This document shows positions 21,746 through 31,327 of a stretch of DNA of 64,000 nt, in pieces. The notes under the pieces were generated by a model. It worked only from the letters and a program-made list of their open reading frames with translations, was not told the DNA's origin and did not search any database. Origin of the DNA: Streptomyces sp. NBC_01268. GTDB taxonomy: Bacteria > Actinomycetota > Actinomycetes > Streptomycetales > Streptomycetaceae. A program made the translations under genes and the position numbers. How positions within the stretch are numbered: position 1 is the stretch's first letter; each line of letters starts with the position of its first letter. The stretch lies in assembly GCF_036240795.1 (NCBI RefSeq), contig NZ_CP108454.1:4092001-4156000 (forward strand), in the 5' to 3' direction.

Positions 21746-23452
21746 TCAACTGGTGATCTTGATGTCCGAGATCTGTCCCTTGTAGCCGCCCCCACCGGCC
21801 GGCAGGTCGGTCAGCCAGACGAGCACGTAGCGCGTCATGACCGGCTTGGCCGGAGTGAGCGACACCTGTGAACCGTGCCCCGAAGCCTGCCCGGCGAAGC
21901 CCCCGAGCTTGTCGGGCTGGGACGAGGCACTCTCGGGCGCCGTCCGCAGTTCGACCGAGGTGCTGCCCTGGAACGTCACGTCGACCTTGGCGACCTGCTG
22001 GGCCTTGCCGAGGTCCAGGACGATGCCCACGCCGGCCTTCAAGCGGCCGAACTTCGAGTACCCGTCGTAACGCATCGTCGGCCACGAGGTGCTCGGGTCG
22101 CCGTCGTACGCGTTCTGTATCTGGTCCGGGTTCTCCGCGCCGTCGCCCTGCGGGTCGAAGTCGTGCGCGCCGACGATCGCTACGGGCTTGCCGTTCGGCT
22201 TGTCCTTCTCGTCCTCGCCGGTCTGCGGCTGGGTGACCTGCGGGGTGTCCGGGTCCTTCGGCTGGTTGAGGAGCCGGTCCGCGATCTGCCAGCTGCCCAG
22301 GCCCAGGGCGGCGATCAGCAGGGCGGAGACGGCCCACTTCAGCGCCTTGCCGGCACGGCTCTGCAGCGGCGGCGGCGGGAGCACGACCGGCTGGGTGACC
22401 TGCGGGTGCGGCTGGGGGCGCCCGTACGTGCCCTGCTGGTAGGTCGTGCGCTGGTACTCGGGCGGCGCCGGGAGCGGGAACACCGGCTCCGGCGGGCGGA
22501 TGCGCGGCATCGCCGCCACCGCCTTCGCGAGCTCGTCCGGGGTGGTGCAGGGCGGCTCCTGGCGCGAGGCGGTGGCCCCGTCGTTCGCCAGGGCGCGCAT
22601 GGCGATCTCGGAGAGGCCGCGGTGGACACCCGCGCGCACCTGGTCGGGCGCGAGCAGCCCGACGCCCTTGGGGAGCCCCGAGAGGCCGTAGGCGTCGTTG
22701 TCGTACGGCCAGCGCTGGGTGAGCGCGGCGTAGAGCAGGGCGCCGATCGCCTCGGTGTCGGTGCGCTGCGGCCGGTCGGCGCTGATGCCGCGCAGGGCGG
22801 CGTTCACGGCGAGACCGCGGATCCGGTACTGGCCGGTGGAGCTGCGCAGCACGGCGCTCGGCGTGAGCCGGAGGTGCGAGAGGCCCTCGCGGTGTGCCGC
22901 GGCCATGGCCTGGGAGACCTGGCTGACCAACTGGTAGGCGTCGTGCGGCTCCATCGGCCCGGTGGCCAGGAGCGCGGTCAGCTCGGTGGAGTCGGGCAGC
23001 CACTCGTGCACGACGTACACGAGGTCGTTCTCCTCGACGGCGTCGAGGACCTGGACGAACCGCGGATCGCCGAGCAGCGCAGCGGAACGGGCCGCGGCCA
23101 GCACCGAGCGTGCTCTCGGGTGGTCGGCGGGCAGGATGTGCACGCCGACGGCGCGGCGGAGTTTCTCGTCCACGGCACGCCAGCTGCTGAATCCGTCCAG
23201 TCGGGTGACGCACTCCTCCAACCGGTAGCGCCTGGCCAGCTTGTGGCCGCTGTGCAGTTCCGGTGCCGTGATGGAGGGCTGTTCGCCGCTCTTTGGTTCG
23301 CCCGCCTTGTTCTCCGTGGCCTCGGCGGTCGTGACCGCCTTCTTCTGCGCTTCCGCCACCCCGTCGGTCGCGGCCTTGTCCGCCTTGGCGGTCAGCGGGT
23401 CGTCACCGCTGTTGTCGGCCACGTCGACGGCAGCCGTGCTACGTTCCGCCAC
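21746..23452 (-). CDS. membrane pseudokinase, partner of MurJ
   Basis: A 568-aa protein with a kinase-like fold at about residues 76-315 but no catalytic residues: the VAIK lysine is His105 (VGVHIL), the HRDLKPSN loop reads HLRLTPSA, and DFG is replaced by RGL. One transmembrane helix spans residues 371-388. The outer C-terminal domain (NAYDGDPSTSWPTMRYDGYSKFG, RYVLVWLTDLP) resembles a discoidin/F5-8-C-like carbohydrate-binding fold. In M. tuberculosis, MviN (Rv3910) carries such a pseudokinase and outer domain fused to the MurJ part and binds FhaA when phosphorylated. Here the two halves are separate, adjacent genes. It starts with GTG after AGGAA. Confidence 0.87.
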   Translation of the reverse strand: MAERSTAAVDVADNSGDDPLTAKADKAATDGVAEAQKKAVTTAEATENKAGEPKSGEQPSITAPELHSGHKLARRYRLEECVTRLDGFSSWRAVDEKLRRAVGVHILPADHPRARSVLAAARSAALLGDPRFVQVLDAVEENDLVYVVHEWLPDSTELTALLATGPMEPHDAYQLVSQVSQAMAAAHREGLSHLRLTPSAVLRSSTGQYRIRGLAVNAALRGISADRPQRTDTEAIGALLYAALTQRWPYDNDAYGLSGLPKGVGLLAPDQVRAGVHRGLSEIAMRALANDGATASRQEPPCTTPDELAKAVAAMPRIRPPEPVFPLPAPPEYQRTTYQQGTYGRPQPHPQVTQPVVLPPPPLQSRAGKALKWAVSALLIAALGLGSWQIADRLLNQPKDPDTPQVTQPQTGEDEKDKPNGKPVAIVGAHDFDPQGDGAENPDQIQNAYDGDPSTSWPTMRYDGYSKFGRLKAGVGIVLDLGKAQQVAKVDVTFQGSTSVELRTAPESASSQPDKLGGFAGQASGHGSQVSLTPAKPVMTRYVLVWLTDLPAGGGGYKGQISDIKITS

Positions 23453-23568
23453 CGTCGTTCCTGCCTCCCCATCCGTTGCGCCACATCAACAGCCATGCCA
23501 ATTGTGCCCACAGTCCGACGCTATGCACGACACGCGTCGGCAGGCGATGGTTGTGCGAGCCCCGTTCG

Positions 23569-25782
23569 TCAGCGTCCCAGACGCCCGCGGACCATACCGA
23601 CCATGGAGTTGAGCTCCGCGATCCGCATGCGCTTGGCGGCGACGAAGAAGACGCCGAGCAGGACCGCTCCGCCCACGAGCAGCGCCACCAGCGAGCCGAG
23701 GGCCCCTTCGCCCAGCACCTTCAGAAGGCCGAAGCCGACCGCTCCGGCGACGATCGCGGCCGGCAGCGAAGCGAGGCACAGCCGGGCGTAGGTACGCATC
23801 ACATGGGCACCGTCGAGGTCGCCACCGAGGCGGTTGCGCAGGCGGCGCCAGGCGACACCGACACCGACCATGTAGGCCAGACCGTACGAGGCGGCCATGC
23901 CGACGACGGCCCACTGGGCCGGGAGCACGACGTAACAGACCGCCGAGGCGGCCGCGTTGACCGCCGCCACGATGACCGTGTTGTAGAAGGGCGTCCGGGT
24001 GTCCTCGTAAGCGTAGAAGCCGCGGAGCACGACGTACTGGACGGAGTAGGGGATCAGGCCGAGGCCGAAGGCCATCAGGATGAAGCCCATGCCCTGAGCG
24101 GCCTGCACGCCGCTGGAGGCGTAGAGCAGGGTGCACATCGGGACGCCGAGCGCCAGGAAGGCGAAGGAGACCGGGACGATCGCCACGGCCGAGTTGCGCA
24201 GGCCCTGGGAGATGTCGTCCCGGACGGCGCCCGGGTCGTTGTCCGAGGCGGCCCGGGAGATGCGGGGCAGCAGCGCGGCCATGACGGAGACGGTGATGAT
24301 GGCCTGCGGCATGCCCCAGATCAGCTGGGCGTTGGAGTAGGCCAGGAAGCCCGCGCCGTTCTTGCCGGACTCCTCGCCGGCCGCGGTGGCGAGCTGGGTG
24401 ACGACCAGGACACCGGCCTGGTTGGCGAGCACGAACAGCACGGTCCACTTGGCCAGCTTGACCGTCTTGCCGAGGCCGTGGCCCTTCCAGTCGAAGCGCG
24501 GGCGGAAGCGGAAGCCGGTCTCGCGGAGGTACGGGATCATCGCCAGGGCCTGGACGACCAGGCCGAGCAGGGTGCCGATACCGAGCAGCCGCACACCCTC
24601 GTCGGGGATGGTCTGGACACCCATGTGGGACTCGGCGGAGGTGCCGTAGACCCAGATGAACAGGCCGAACGTGGCGATCATGACGATGTTGTTGAGGACC
24701 GGGGTCCACATCATCGCGCCGAACTTGCCGCGGGCGTTGAGGATCTGACCCATCACCACGTGCACACCCATGAAGAAGATCGTGGGCAGGCAGTAGCGGG
24801 CGAAGGTGACGGCGACGCTGTTGGCCGCCGCGTCGTCGGCGATGGTGTTCGACATCAGCCGGATCAGCACGGGGGCCGCGAAGACGGCGATGGCGACGAT
24901 CGCGCCGAGCGCGACCATCACGAGGGTCAGCAGGCGGTTGGCGTAGGCCTCGCCGCCGTCCTCGTCGTTCTTCATCGAGCGGACCAGCTGCGGTACGAAG
25001 ACCGAGTTGAGACCGCCGCCCACGGTGAGGATGTAGATCATCGTCGGCAGGGTGTAGGCGACGGTGAAGGTGTCACCGAGCAGGGCGGCGCCGAGAGCGC
25101 CGGTGATCACGAGGCTGCGGACGAAGCCGGTGAGGCGGGAGACGAGGGTGCCGGCGGCCATCACGGCGCTCGACTTGAGCAGGCCGGAGGCGCGGCCGGA
25201 CTTCTTCGGGGCGGGCGCGGGCATGGGGTCCGGCTCCGTCGAGGGCGGAGGTACCTGGCCGGGCGTCTGCTGGTCCCGGTACAGGTGGGCGAAGGCGTCC
25301 GTCTCCGGCGCGTCCTCCCCCGCCCGGGTCACCAGGTCGTCGACACCGGTGAACTGGACCGTGCGGGCGTCGTCGCCGTACGGCAGGTGCCGCGAGGGCC
25401 CGTCGGGCTCGGGCGCCGGGGTCTGCGCCCACACCCGGGGGTCCGGAGCGTGCGCGGGCGCGGCCGGCTGCTGGTAGAGCGGCTGGGGCTCCGCGTAGGT
25501 GCCGGGCGGGGGCGGCGGGTGCGCAGCGCGGTCGTAGAGCGCCTCGGACACCGGGTCCTGCGCGGAGAGGTCCCGGCCCTGGTACGGGTCCTGGGCGTAG
25601 GCGTCCTGGACGTACGGATCCTGGGCGTACGGGTTCTGCTCGTTCGGTGCGTACGGGTCAGGCGCGGGCTGCTGCGGCGGCGGCACCGGCATGGGGCCGG
25701 GTGCCGGTGCCGCGGGCGTCCCACCGGCGGGCGCGGTGCCGCCCGCGGCCTGACCGCGGTCACCGTCGTACGGCGCGTTCAT
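23569..25782 (-). CDS. murJ: lipid II flippase MurJ (MviN family) with long cytosolic N-tail
   Basis: A 737-aa MOP-superfamily protein predicted to flip lipid II across the membrane for peptidoglycan synthesis. The MVN core starts near residue 197 (SGLLKSSAVMAAGTLVSRLTGFVRSLV), with about 14 transmembrane segments. The first ~195 residues are a disordered Pro/Tyr/Gln/Asp tail with DPYA/QDPY-type repeats, possibly a scaffold or phosphorylation platform. It starts with ATG, 45 nt after the DUF6049 gene. The pseudokinase gene follows 116 nt downstream, replacing the fused C-terminal half seen in mycobacterial MviN. Confidence 0.93.
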   Translation of the reverse strand: MNAPYDGDRGQAAGGTAPAGGTPAAPAPGPMPVPPPQQPAPDPYAPNEQNPYAQDPYVQDAYAQDPYQGRDLSAQDPVSEALYDRAAHPPPPPGTYAEPQPLYQQPAAPAHAPDPRVWAQTPAPEPDGPSRHLPYGDDARTVQFTGVDDLVTRAGEDAPETDAFAHLYRDQQTPGQVPPPSTEPDPMPAPAPKKSGRASGLLKSSAVMAAGTLVSRLTGFVRSLVITGALGAALLGDTFTVAYTLPTMIYILTVGGGLNSVFVPQLVRSMKNDEDGGEAYANRLLTLVMVALGAIVAIAVFAAPVLIRLMSNTIADDAAANSVAVTFARYCLPTIFFMGVHVVMGQILNARGKFGAMMWTPVLNNIVMIATFGLFIWVYGTSAESHMGVQTIPDEGVRLLGIGTLLGLVVQALAMIPYLRETGFRFRPRFDWKGHGLGKTVKLAKWTVLFVLANQAGVLVVTQLATAAGEESGKNGAGFLAYSNAQLIWGMPQAIITVSVMAALLPRISRAASDNDPGAVRDDISQGLRNSAVAIVPVSFAFLALGVPMCTLLYASSGVQAAQGMGFILMAFGLGLIPYSVQYVVLRGFYAYEDTRTPFYNTVIVAAVNAAASAVCYVVLPAQWAVVGMAASYGLAYMVGVGVAWRRLRNRLGGDLDGAHVMRTYARLCLASLPAAIVAGAVGFGLLKVLGEGALGSLVALLVGGAVLLGVFFVAAKRMRIAELNSMVGMVRGRLGR

Positions 25783-25827
25783 GGTTACCCCACCTCATCG
25801 TCCCCGGCCGACCGGCCACGACATCGC

Positions 25828-28197
25828 TCAACGGTCCACTTTCTCACCCGGGCCCGACGGGTCGCCGCTTTCGGGACCGGTGTCCGGTGTCGGGTCACTC
25901 GGCTGCCCGGGATCGGCGGCCTCGTCGGCCGTCTCCGACTCCGCTTCGGCGGTGGCCCCGCCCTCGGCCTCGTCGTCCGTCTCCGTCCCGGCTTCCGCTT
26001 CCGCTTCGGCTTCCGCTGCTGCGTTGCGGGCGGCGGCCCGCTTGCGCTGCGAGTACATGCGCACGCCGGCGAGGACCAGCAGGAGCACACCGCCGGCGAT
26101 GACCAGCATCACGGTGGGGGTGATCTCGGAGACCTTGACGGTGAAGTTCATCGGCGGGCCGTAGGGCGTGCCGTCCTCGGTGTAGAGCTGGGCCGACATC
26201 GGGACCGGGCCGTTGGCGTTGGCCGAGGCGGTGAACTTCACCGACTGGCTGTGTCCGCCCTCGATCTTCACCGGCAGCTCGGCGACGGCGTCGCCGCCGT
26301 TCAGCTGCAGGCGGGTCTTGTTGCCGGAGGTCAGCCGCAGCACCAGGTGGTCCACGCCCTGGAGCAGCTTGTTCTGCACCGTCACGGGGATGGTGGCGCT
26401 CCGCCCGGAGAGCAGCAGGTCCGACTTCTCGATCAGCTGCACCTCCCGGGTCAGGCTCTCCAGGTACTGGTGCACTTCCTGGCGGTACAGCGCGGCCGAG
26501 GCCTTCTGGCCGCGCCACGAGGTCGACATCTCGCGGCTGATCGCGTTGGTGAAGGGCGGCACCACCCGGTCCGGGGCCGTCAGGATGACCTTGAAGTCGT
26601 CCAGCTGGTCGCGGGTCTTCTTCATCTGCTCGAACGCCTCGGAGTCGAGCTCCTGGGCGCGCAGCCGCTTCGGGTAGGCGGCGCTGCCCGGCACCCGGGT
26701 GGAGGCGTCCGTGTCGGGCTTGACCGTCGTGGCGGCGGCCGTCAGGTCCAGCGGCTGCGTCCAGCGCTTCGCCGCGCCCTGCAGCACCGACGCCATGGCC
26801 TGCGCCTGGGCGGTGCTCGGCATGCGCTGCGGGGCGACCACGACGCTGCGCTGGTCCTCGGGCCGCTCCAGGGTCACCGCGAGGGACTGTGCCAGGAAGG
26901 ACTGGACGGCGAGGGTGGAGTTCTCGGCGCGGATCAGATCGCCCTCGAAGGCCGTGGACAGCTCGGCGTCGCTGACGACGGCGGTCGTGCCGCCGCCGAC
27001 CGGGCGCGCCGCGTTCGGCGTGTACGGGAGGTCGTCGCGGAAGCTGTCGCTGCGGGCGATCACGTTGTGCGCGCCCGCGGAGGTGGCGACGGACATGATC
27101 GAGGGGTCGACCGCGCCGTCGACGGGCCACGAGAAGTCGGTGGACGGCTTCACGTGGAGGATCGTCTCGACGGTGGTCGTGGCGAGTGCCGTCGCCTGCT
27201 GGAGGTGACTGAGCGAGCCGGGGACGTCCTTGCCGTGGTGGGCCAGGGAGGCGAGGTCGGGGTCGGCGAAGGGCAGCGCGACGACCTTCTGGCCCTGTAC
27301 CGCCTTCTCCAGAAGACCGAGCCACCGCTCGGCGATGTTCTGGTTCTTGCCCGCGACCTCGGTGTTGCCGCTCTTGACCCGGTACGGCTTGGCCATGGCG
27401 TCGACGCTGGCCAGGAGGTCCGGGTCGATCACCCAGGTGACCGGGAGGTTCGTGCCGAGGCTGACCATCTCGTGCAGCCGGCCGCCGGGGGCGAGCTCGG
27501 CGGCGAGGTCGTCGTTCTCGAAGACCGGGGTCTGCTGGAGGTCCGGTCCCGTCTCCGCGGAGACGTGGGTGGTGGAGACCAGCGGCCAGAGATAGGTGAG
27601 CTGGGTCTTCTTGTCGGTGTCCTCGGGCTGGTACGGCAGGAAGGTCCGCTCGATGCCGAGGACCCGGCCGTAGGACTGGCTCGCGGTCTGACCCGTCAGG
27701 GAGACCCCGAGCTGGTAGACGCCGGGGTCGTCGACGCCCAGCTTGGAGACGGGGACGGAGAGCGTGAAGTCCTTGCTGAGTCCGGCCCCCAGCTTCGGGA
27801 TCTTGACCGTGTAGGTGCCGCCGAGGGGAGGCGGGTCGCCGCCGTCCCGGTAGCCGCGGCGGCCGGAGACGTCCTCGATCTCGCTGCGGCTGGTCATCCG
27901 GGGGCCGACGCGCAGGTCCACCGTGGCGTTGGTCACGGCCTGCTTGCCGCGGTTGGTGACCGAACCGGTGACGGTGAGGGTGTCGCTCTCGACCGGGGCG
28001 CTCGGCGTGAGGGTGTCGACCGACACATCGACGGTCCCGGTGCTGCTCGCGCTCTCGGCGGCCTGCGCCGAGGGAGCGGTCAGGGCCGGAAGGAACCCGG
28101 CCAGCAGCGGAGCCGCGACGGCGAGGGAGACCAGGCGCCGCACCCAGCGGCGGGCAGGTGAGGGACCGATCCCCTGGATAGCTGCCGCCTCGGCCAC
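25828..28197 (-). CDS. DUF6049 family large secreted/membrane-anchored protein
   Basis: A 789-aa protein with a signal peptide (RRWVRRLVSLAVAAPLLAGFLPALTAPSAQA), a large extracellular part, a C-terminal transmembrane helix (PTVMLVIAGGVLLLVLAGV) and an acidic Ala/Glu-rich cytosolic tail. It is the counterpart by position of Rv3909, upstream of MviN in mycobacteria, and its link to MurJ suggests a cell-wall role; the biochemical function is unknown. The GTG at 28195-28197 is chosen because it places the signal peptide near the N-terminus and has GAGGACGGG upstream. It is the first gene of the block running to trxA and is divergent from cca. Confidence 0.82.
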   Translation of the reverse strand: MAEAAAIQGIGPSPARRWVRRLVSLAVAAPLLAGFLPALTAPSAQAAESASSTGTVDVSVDTLTPSAPVESDTLTVTGSVTNRGKQAVTNATVDLRVGPRMTSRSEIEDVSGRRGYRDGGDPPPLGGTYTVKIPKLGAGLSKDFTLSVPVSKLGVDDPGVYQLGVSLTGQTASQSYGRVLGIERTFLPYQPEDTDKKTQLTYLWPLVSTTHVSAETGPDLQQTPVFENDDLAAELAPGGRLHEMVSLGTNLPVTWVIDPDLLASVDAMAKPYRVKSGNTEVAGKNQNIAERWLGLLEKAVQGQKVVALPFADPDLASLAHHGKDVPGSLSHLQQATALATTTVETILHVKPSTDFSWPVDGAVDPSIMSVATSAGAHNVIARSDSFRDDLPYTPNAARPVGGGTTAVVSDAELSTAFEGDLIRAENSTLAVQSFLAQSLAVTLERPEDQRSVVVAPQRMPSTAQAQAMASVLQGAAKRWTQPLDLTAAATTVKPDTDASTRVPGSAAYPKRLRAQELDSEAFEQMKKTRDQLDDFKVILTAPDRVVPPFTNAISREMSTSWRGQKASAALYRQEVHQYLESLTREVQLIEKSDLLLSGRSATIPVTVQNKLLQGVDHLVLRLTSGNKTRLQLNGGDAVAELPVKIEGGHSQSVKFTASANANGPVPMSAQLYTEDGTPYGPPMNFTVKVSEITPTVMLVIAGGVLLLVLAGVRMYSQRKRAAARNAAAEAEAEAEAGTETDDEAEGGATAEAESETADEAADPGQPSDPTPDTGPESGDPSGPGEKVDR

Positions 28198-28396
28198 GCG
28201 TCGCCCGTCCTCGTCGTTGTCTGTGGTGTGTGTGGTGTCGGTGGTTCCCGGTTGCTGTGTCCAGGCATGGTAACGAGGCACGCGGCGGCCAAGTGCCGGG
28301 GACTGCTCCAGCCGATCGGGCGAAGGGCGCCGGAGAAGGCCGGCGGGCCGCTGTGGGCGCGGGAAAAACGGGGGCATCGGTACGAGCTGGGGCACG

Positions 28397-28411
28397 TACC
28401 CTTTTCTGTTG
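28397..28411 (+). promoter_or_regulatory. possible leaderless promoter of cca
   Basis: TACCCT (28397-28402) ends 8 nt before the GTG start, so a transcript would begin at or next to the start codon. No Shine-Dalgarno sequence is present. A GGGAAAAAC run at 28361-28369 lies further upstream; no clear -35 is seen. Confidence 0.45.
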
Positions 28412-29880
28412 TGCCGAACGCCAACGAAGACACCTCGACTGCACTGAGCCAGGTGCAACACCGCGCGGTCAGTGAACTACTGCGTGTGTCCCCCGTCGCC
28501 GACGATCTCGCCCGCCGCTTCCAGGAAGCCGGATTCAGCCTCGCGCTGGTCGGCGGCTCGGTCCGCGACGCCCTCCTCGGCCGCCTCGGCAACGACCTGG
28601 ACTTCACGACGGACGCCCGCCCCGAGGACGTCCTGAAGATCGTCCGCCCCTGGGCCGACGCCGTCTGGGAGGTCGGCATCGCCTTCGGCACGGTCGGCTG
28701 CCAGAAGGACGCCCGCGTCGGAGACGTGGTGCAGCGCTTCCAGGTGGAGGTCACCACCTACCGTTCCGAGGCGTACGACCGCACCTCGCGCAAGCCCGAG
28801 GTCTCCTACGGCGACTCCATCGACGTGGACCTGGTCCGGCGTGACTTCACCGTCAACGCCATGGCCGTGGCCCTTCCCGAGAAGGAGTTCATCGACCCGT
28901 ACGGCGGCCTGGAGGACCTGGCTGCCCGGGTGCTGCGGACCCCGGGAACGCCCGAGGAGTCCTTCTCCGACGACCCGCTGCGCATGATGCGCGCCGCCAG
29001 GTTCGCCGCCCAGCTGGACTTCGAAGTGGCCCCCGAGGTCGTCACCGCGATGACGGAGATGGCCGGACGGCTGGAGATCGTCTCCGCCGAGCGGGTCCGG
29101 GACGAGCTCAACAAGCTGCTGCTCTCCGCGCACCCCCGCAAGGGCCTGGGGCTGCTCGTCGAGACCGGCCTCGCCGCTCATGTGCTGCCCGAGCTTCCGT
29201 CGCTGCGCCTGGAGAGCGATGAGCACCACCGGCACAAGGACGTCTACGAACACTCGCTGACCGTCCTCGACCAGGCGATCGACCTGGAGGAGGACGGCCC
29301 GGACCTGGTGCTCCGGCTGGCGGCGCTGCTCCACGACATCGGAAAGCCGCGCACCCGCCGGTTCGAGAAGGACGGCCGCGTCTCCTTCCACCATCACGAG
29401 GTGGTCGGGGCGAAGATGACGAAGAAGCGCATGACGGCGCTCAAGTACTCGAACGAGATGATCAAGGACGTCTCGCGTCTGGTCGAGCTGCATCTGCGCT
29501 TCCACGGCTACGGCACGGGTGAGTGGACCGACTCGGCCGTCCGCCGCTACGTACGGGACGCCGGCACGCTGCTCTCGCGGCTCCACAAGCTGACCCGCTC
29601 CGACTGCACCACGCGCAACAAGCGCAAGGCCTCCGCGCTCTCCCGCGCGTACGACGGCCTGGAGGAGCGCATCGCGCAGCTCCAGGAGCAGGAGGAGCTG
29701 GACTCGATCCGCCCCGACCTCGACGGCAACCAGATCCAGGAAGTCCTGGGGATCCGTCCGGGGCCGGCCGTCGGTCAGGCCTACAAGTTCCTGCTGGAGC
29801 TGCGGCTGGAGAACGGGCCGATGGGTCACGAGGGGGCTGTCGCCGCGCTCAAGGAGTGGTGGGCGACTCAGGGCGAGTAG
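28411..29880 (+). CDS. cca: CCA-adding tRNA nucleotidyltransferase
   Basis: A 489-aa class II nucleotidyltransferase of the CCA-enzyme/poly(A)-polymerase family that adds or repairs the tRNA 3' CCA. The head domain has GGSVRDALLGRLGNDLDFTT (metal-binding Asp-Leu-Asp), the neck has DLVRRDFTVNAMA and DPLRMMRAARFAAQLDF, and the C-terminal HD domain has LLHDIGKPRTRRF with HHHEVVGAK. Whether it adds CCA or A tails cannot be told from sequence alone. The GTG at 28411 gives the best N-terminus. In mycobacteria pcnA also neighbours the MviN-SigM block. Confidence 0.94.
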   Translation: MPNANEDTSTALSQVQHRAVSELLRVSPVADDLARRFQEAGFSLALVGGSVRDALLGRLGNDLDFTTDARPEDVLKIVRPWADAVWEVGIAFGTVGCQKDARVGDVVQRFQVEVTTYRSEAYDRTSRKPEVSYGDSIDVDLVRRDFTVNAMAVALPEKEFIDPYGGLEDLAARVLRTPGTPEESFSDDPLRMMRAARFAAQLDFEVAPEVVTAMTEMAGRLEIVSAERVRDELNKLLLSAHPRKGLGLLVETGLAAHVLPELPSLRLESDEHHRHKDVYEHSLTVLDQAIDLEEDGPDLVLRLAALLHDIGKPRTRRFEKDGRVSFHHHEVVGAKMTKKRMTALKYSNEMIKDVSRLVELHLRFHGYGTGEWTDSAVRRYVRDAGTLLSRLHKLTRSDCTTRNKRKASALSRAYDGLEERIAQLQEQEELDSIRPDLDGNQIQEVLGIRPGPAVGQAYKFLLELRLENGPMGHEGAVAALKEWWATQGE

Positions 29881-29906
29881 GCGAGCGACGCTGTTTCACG
29901 CGTGAT

Positions 29907-29920
29907 GTTTCACGTGAAAC
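29907..29920. other. parS site 5
   Basis: Perfect GTTTCACGTGAAAC, within a 20-bp palindrome (29904-29923), between the convergent cca and MFS genes. A damaged half-site (GTTTCACGCGTGAT, 29893-29906) sits beside it. Confidence 0.95.
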
Positions 29921-29942
29921 ATCGCAGGGCCGGTACCGGCGA

Positions 29943-29972
29943 GGGGTGATGTTTCACGTGAAACATCACCCC
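29943..29972. other. parS site 6 within a 30-bp perfect palindrome
   Basis: parS at 29951-29964 is flanked by GGGGTGAT and its exact complement ATCACCCC, giving a 30-bp uninterrupted palindrome. It lies 8 bp from the end of the minus-strand MFS gene and could act as a terminator as well as a ParB site. Confidence 0.95.
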
Positions 29973-29979
29973 TTCGTCG

Positions 29980-31248
29980 TCAGGCCCGCGTGGCGCTACG
30001 GGCGCTCTTCGCCAGCGCCAGCGCGGTGCCGGCGTAGAGAAGGGCCACGAGGACCACGAGCGGTGCGGACCGCCCGTCGGGAGGCAACATGAGTGCGGCG
30101 AGCCCGGCCGCCCCGACGAAGGCGACGTTGAAGAGCACGTCGTACAGGGAGAAGATCCTCCCGCGATAGGCGTCGTCCACCGAGGTCTGGACGACCGTGT
30201 CCGTCGCGATCTTCGCTCCCTGGGTGATCAGGCCGAGCAGGAAGGCGGCCACGAGGAACGGGGTCCGGGCGAAGGTCAGCCCGAGGGCCGGAGTGAGCAC
30301 GGCCGCGGCTCCCGAGCAGAGGGTCATCCAGCCGAACGGACCCAGCTTCCCGACCGCCCAGGGCGAGACGACGGCGGCCGCGAAGAAGCCGGCGCCGGAG
30401 GCGGCGACGGCGAGCCCGAGCGCGGCCAGGCCCTCCGAGTCCGTCGAGCTCCAGGCGTACCGGCAGAGCATGAGCACGGTCACGAACAGGGATCCGTAGC
30501 AGAAGCGCATCAGGGCGACCGCGGTGAGCGCCCTGGCGGCGGGTCGCCGCTCGGCGAGATGCCGCAGCCCGCTCGCCAGCCCCCGGGCGGTGGACCTCAG
30601 CGCGCTGGACAGGCGGGGTTGGACGCGTTCAGGGGCCGGGCCGAGCAGATCGCGCGGCATCCGCAGCGAGGCGAGCGCGGAGCAGAGGTAGAGGACGGCG
30701 CCGAGGAGGACGACGGCGGCGTCGGAGTCGTCGGCGAGCAGGCGCATCCCGAAGGCCAGCCCGCCGCCGAGGGTCGCGGCGAGGGTGCCGGCGGTCGGGG
30801 AGAGAGAGTTGGCGATGACCAGCCGCTCGTCGTCGACGACGTGGGGGAGGGCGGCCGAGAGTCCCGCCAGGACGAAGCGGTTGACGGCCGTGACGGAGAG
30901 CGCCGAGGCGTAGAAGAGCCAGTCGGGCGGGGAGGCCAGGACGAGCAGCGCGGTGCCGCAGGCGAGGACGGCGCGCAGCAGGTTGCCGTAGAGGAAGACC
31001 TGGCGCCGCTGCCACCGGTCGAGCAGGACGCCGGCGAAGGGGCCCACGAGGGAGTACGGGAGCAGAAGCACCGCCATGGCCGAGGCGATGGCCGCGGGGC
31101 TGGTCTCCTTCTCGGGGGAGAAGACGACGTACGTGGCGAGGGCCACCTGGTAGACGCCGTCGGCGCACTGGGAGAGCAGGCGTACGGCGAGCAGGCGGCG
31201 GAAGTACCGCAGGCGCAGAAGGACGCGCAGATCACGCACGACGGACAT
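29980..31248 (-). CDS. MFS transporter
   Basis: A ~422-aa major facilitator protein with about 12 transmembrane segments. A typical loop 2-3 signature is present (PFAGVLLDRWQRRQVFLYGNLLRA). It resembles the MFS_3/enterobactin-exporter-like group of drug or metabolite exporters; substrate unknown. The start is uncertain: ATG at 31246-31248 (MSVVRDLRVLLRL) is used here, and a GTG at 31263 is also in frame; neither has a clear ribosome site. The ino1 terminator lies directly upstream, so it has its own promoter or depends on read-through. Confidence 0.85.
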   Translation of the reverse strand: MSVVRDLRVLLRLRYFRRLLAVRLLSQCADGVYQVALATYVVFSPEKETSPAAIASAMAVLLLPYSLVGPFAGVLLDRWQRRQVFLYGNLLRAVLACGTALLVLASPPDWLFYASALSVTAVNRFVLAGLSAALPHVVDDERLVIANSLSPTAGTLAATLGGGLAFGMRLLADDSDAAVVLLGAVLYLCSALASLRMPRDLLGPAPERVQPRLSSALRSTARGLASGLRHLAERRPAARALTAVALMRFCYGSLFVTVLMLCRYAWSSTDSEGLAALGLAVAASGAGFFAAAVVSPWAVGKLGPFGWMTLCSGAAAVLTPALGLTFARTPFLVAAFLLGLITQGAKIATDTVVQTSVDDAYRGRIFSLYDVLFNVAFVGAAGLAALMLPPDGRSAPLVVLVALLYAGTALALAKSARSATRA

Positions 31249-31270
31249 GGCAGCAAGACTCACATACGAA

Positions 31271-31302
31271 GAGGGCCCCCGGGCAGTGCCACGGGGACCC
31301 TC
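31271..31302 (-). terminator. ino1 terminator
   Basis: Imperfect hairpin: GAGGG and CCCCG on the left pair with CGGGG and CCCTC on the right, one mismatch between the two 5-bp blocks, 26 nt past the ino1 stop. Confidence 0.6.
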
Positions 31303-31327
31303 GTCAGCGAGCCGTTCGACCGTCAGG

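Noticed and set aside
23476..28161. 1561-codon plus-strand open frame opposite murJ and the DUF6049 gene
   Set aside because: The minus strand encodes well-supported proteins with signal peptide and membrane segments; the plus frame is repetitive Arg/Gly/Asp/Val-rich antisense sequence.
29893..29906. GTTTCACGCGTGAT as an extra parS
   Set aside because: Only the left half matches; the right half differs at several positions, so it is listed as a damaged half-site.
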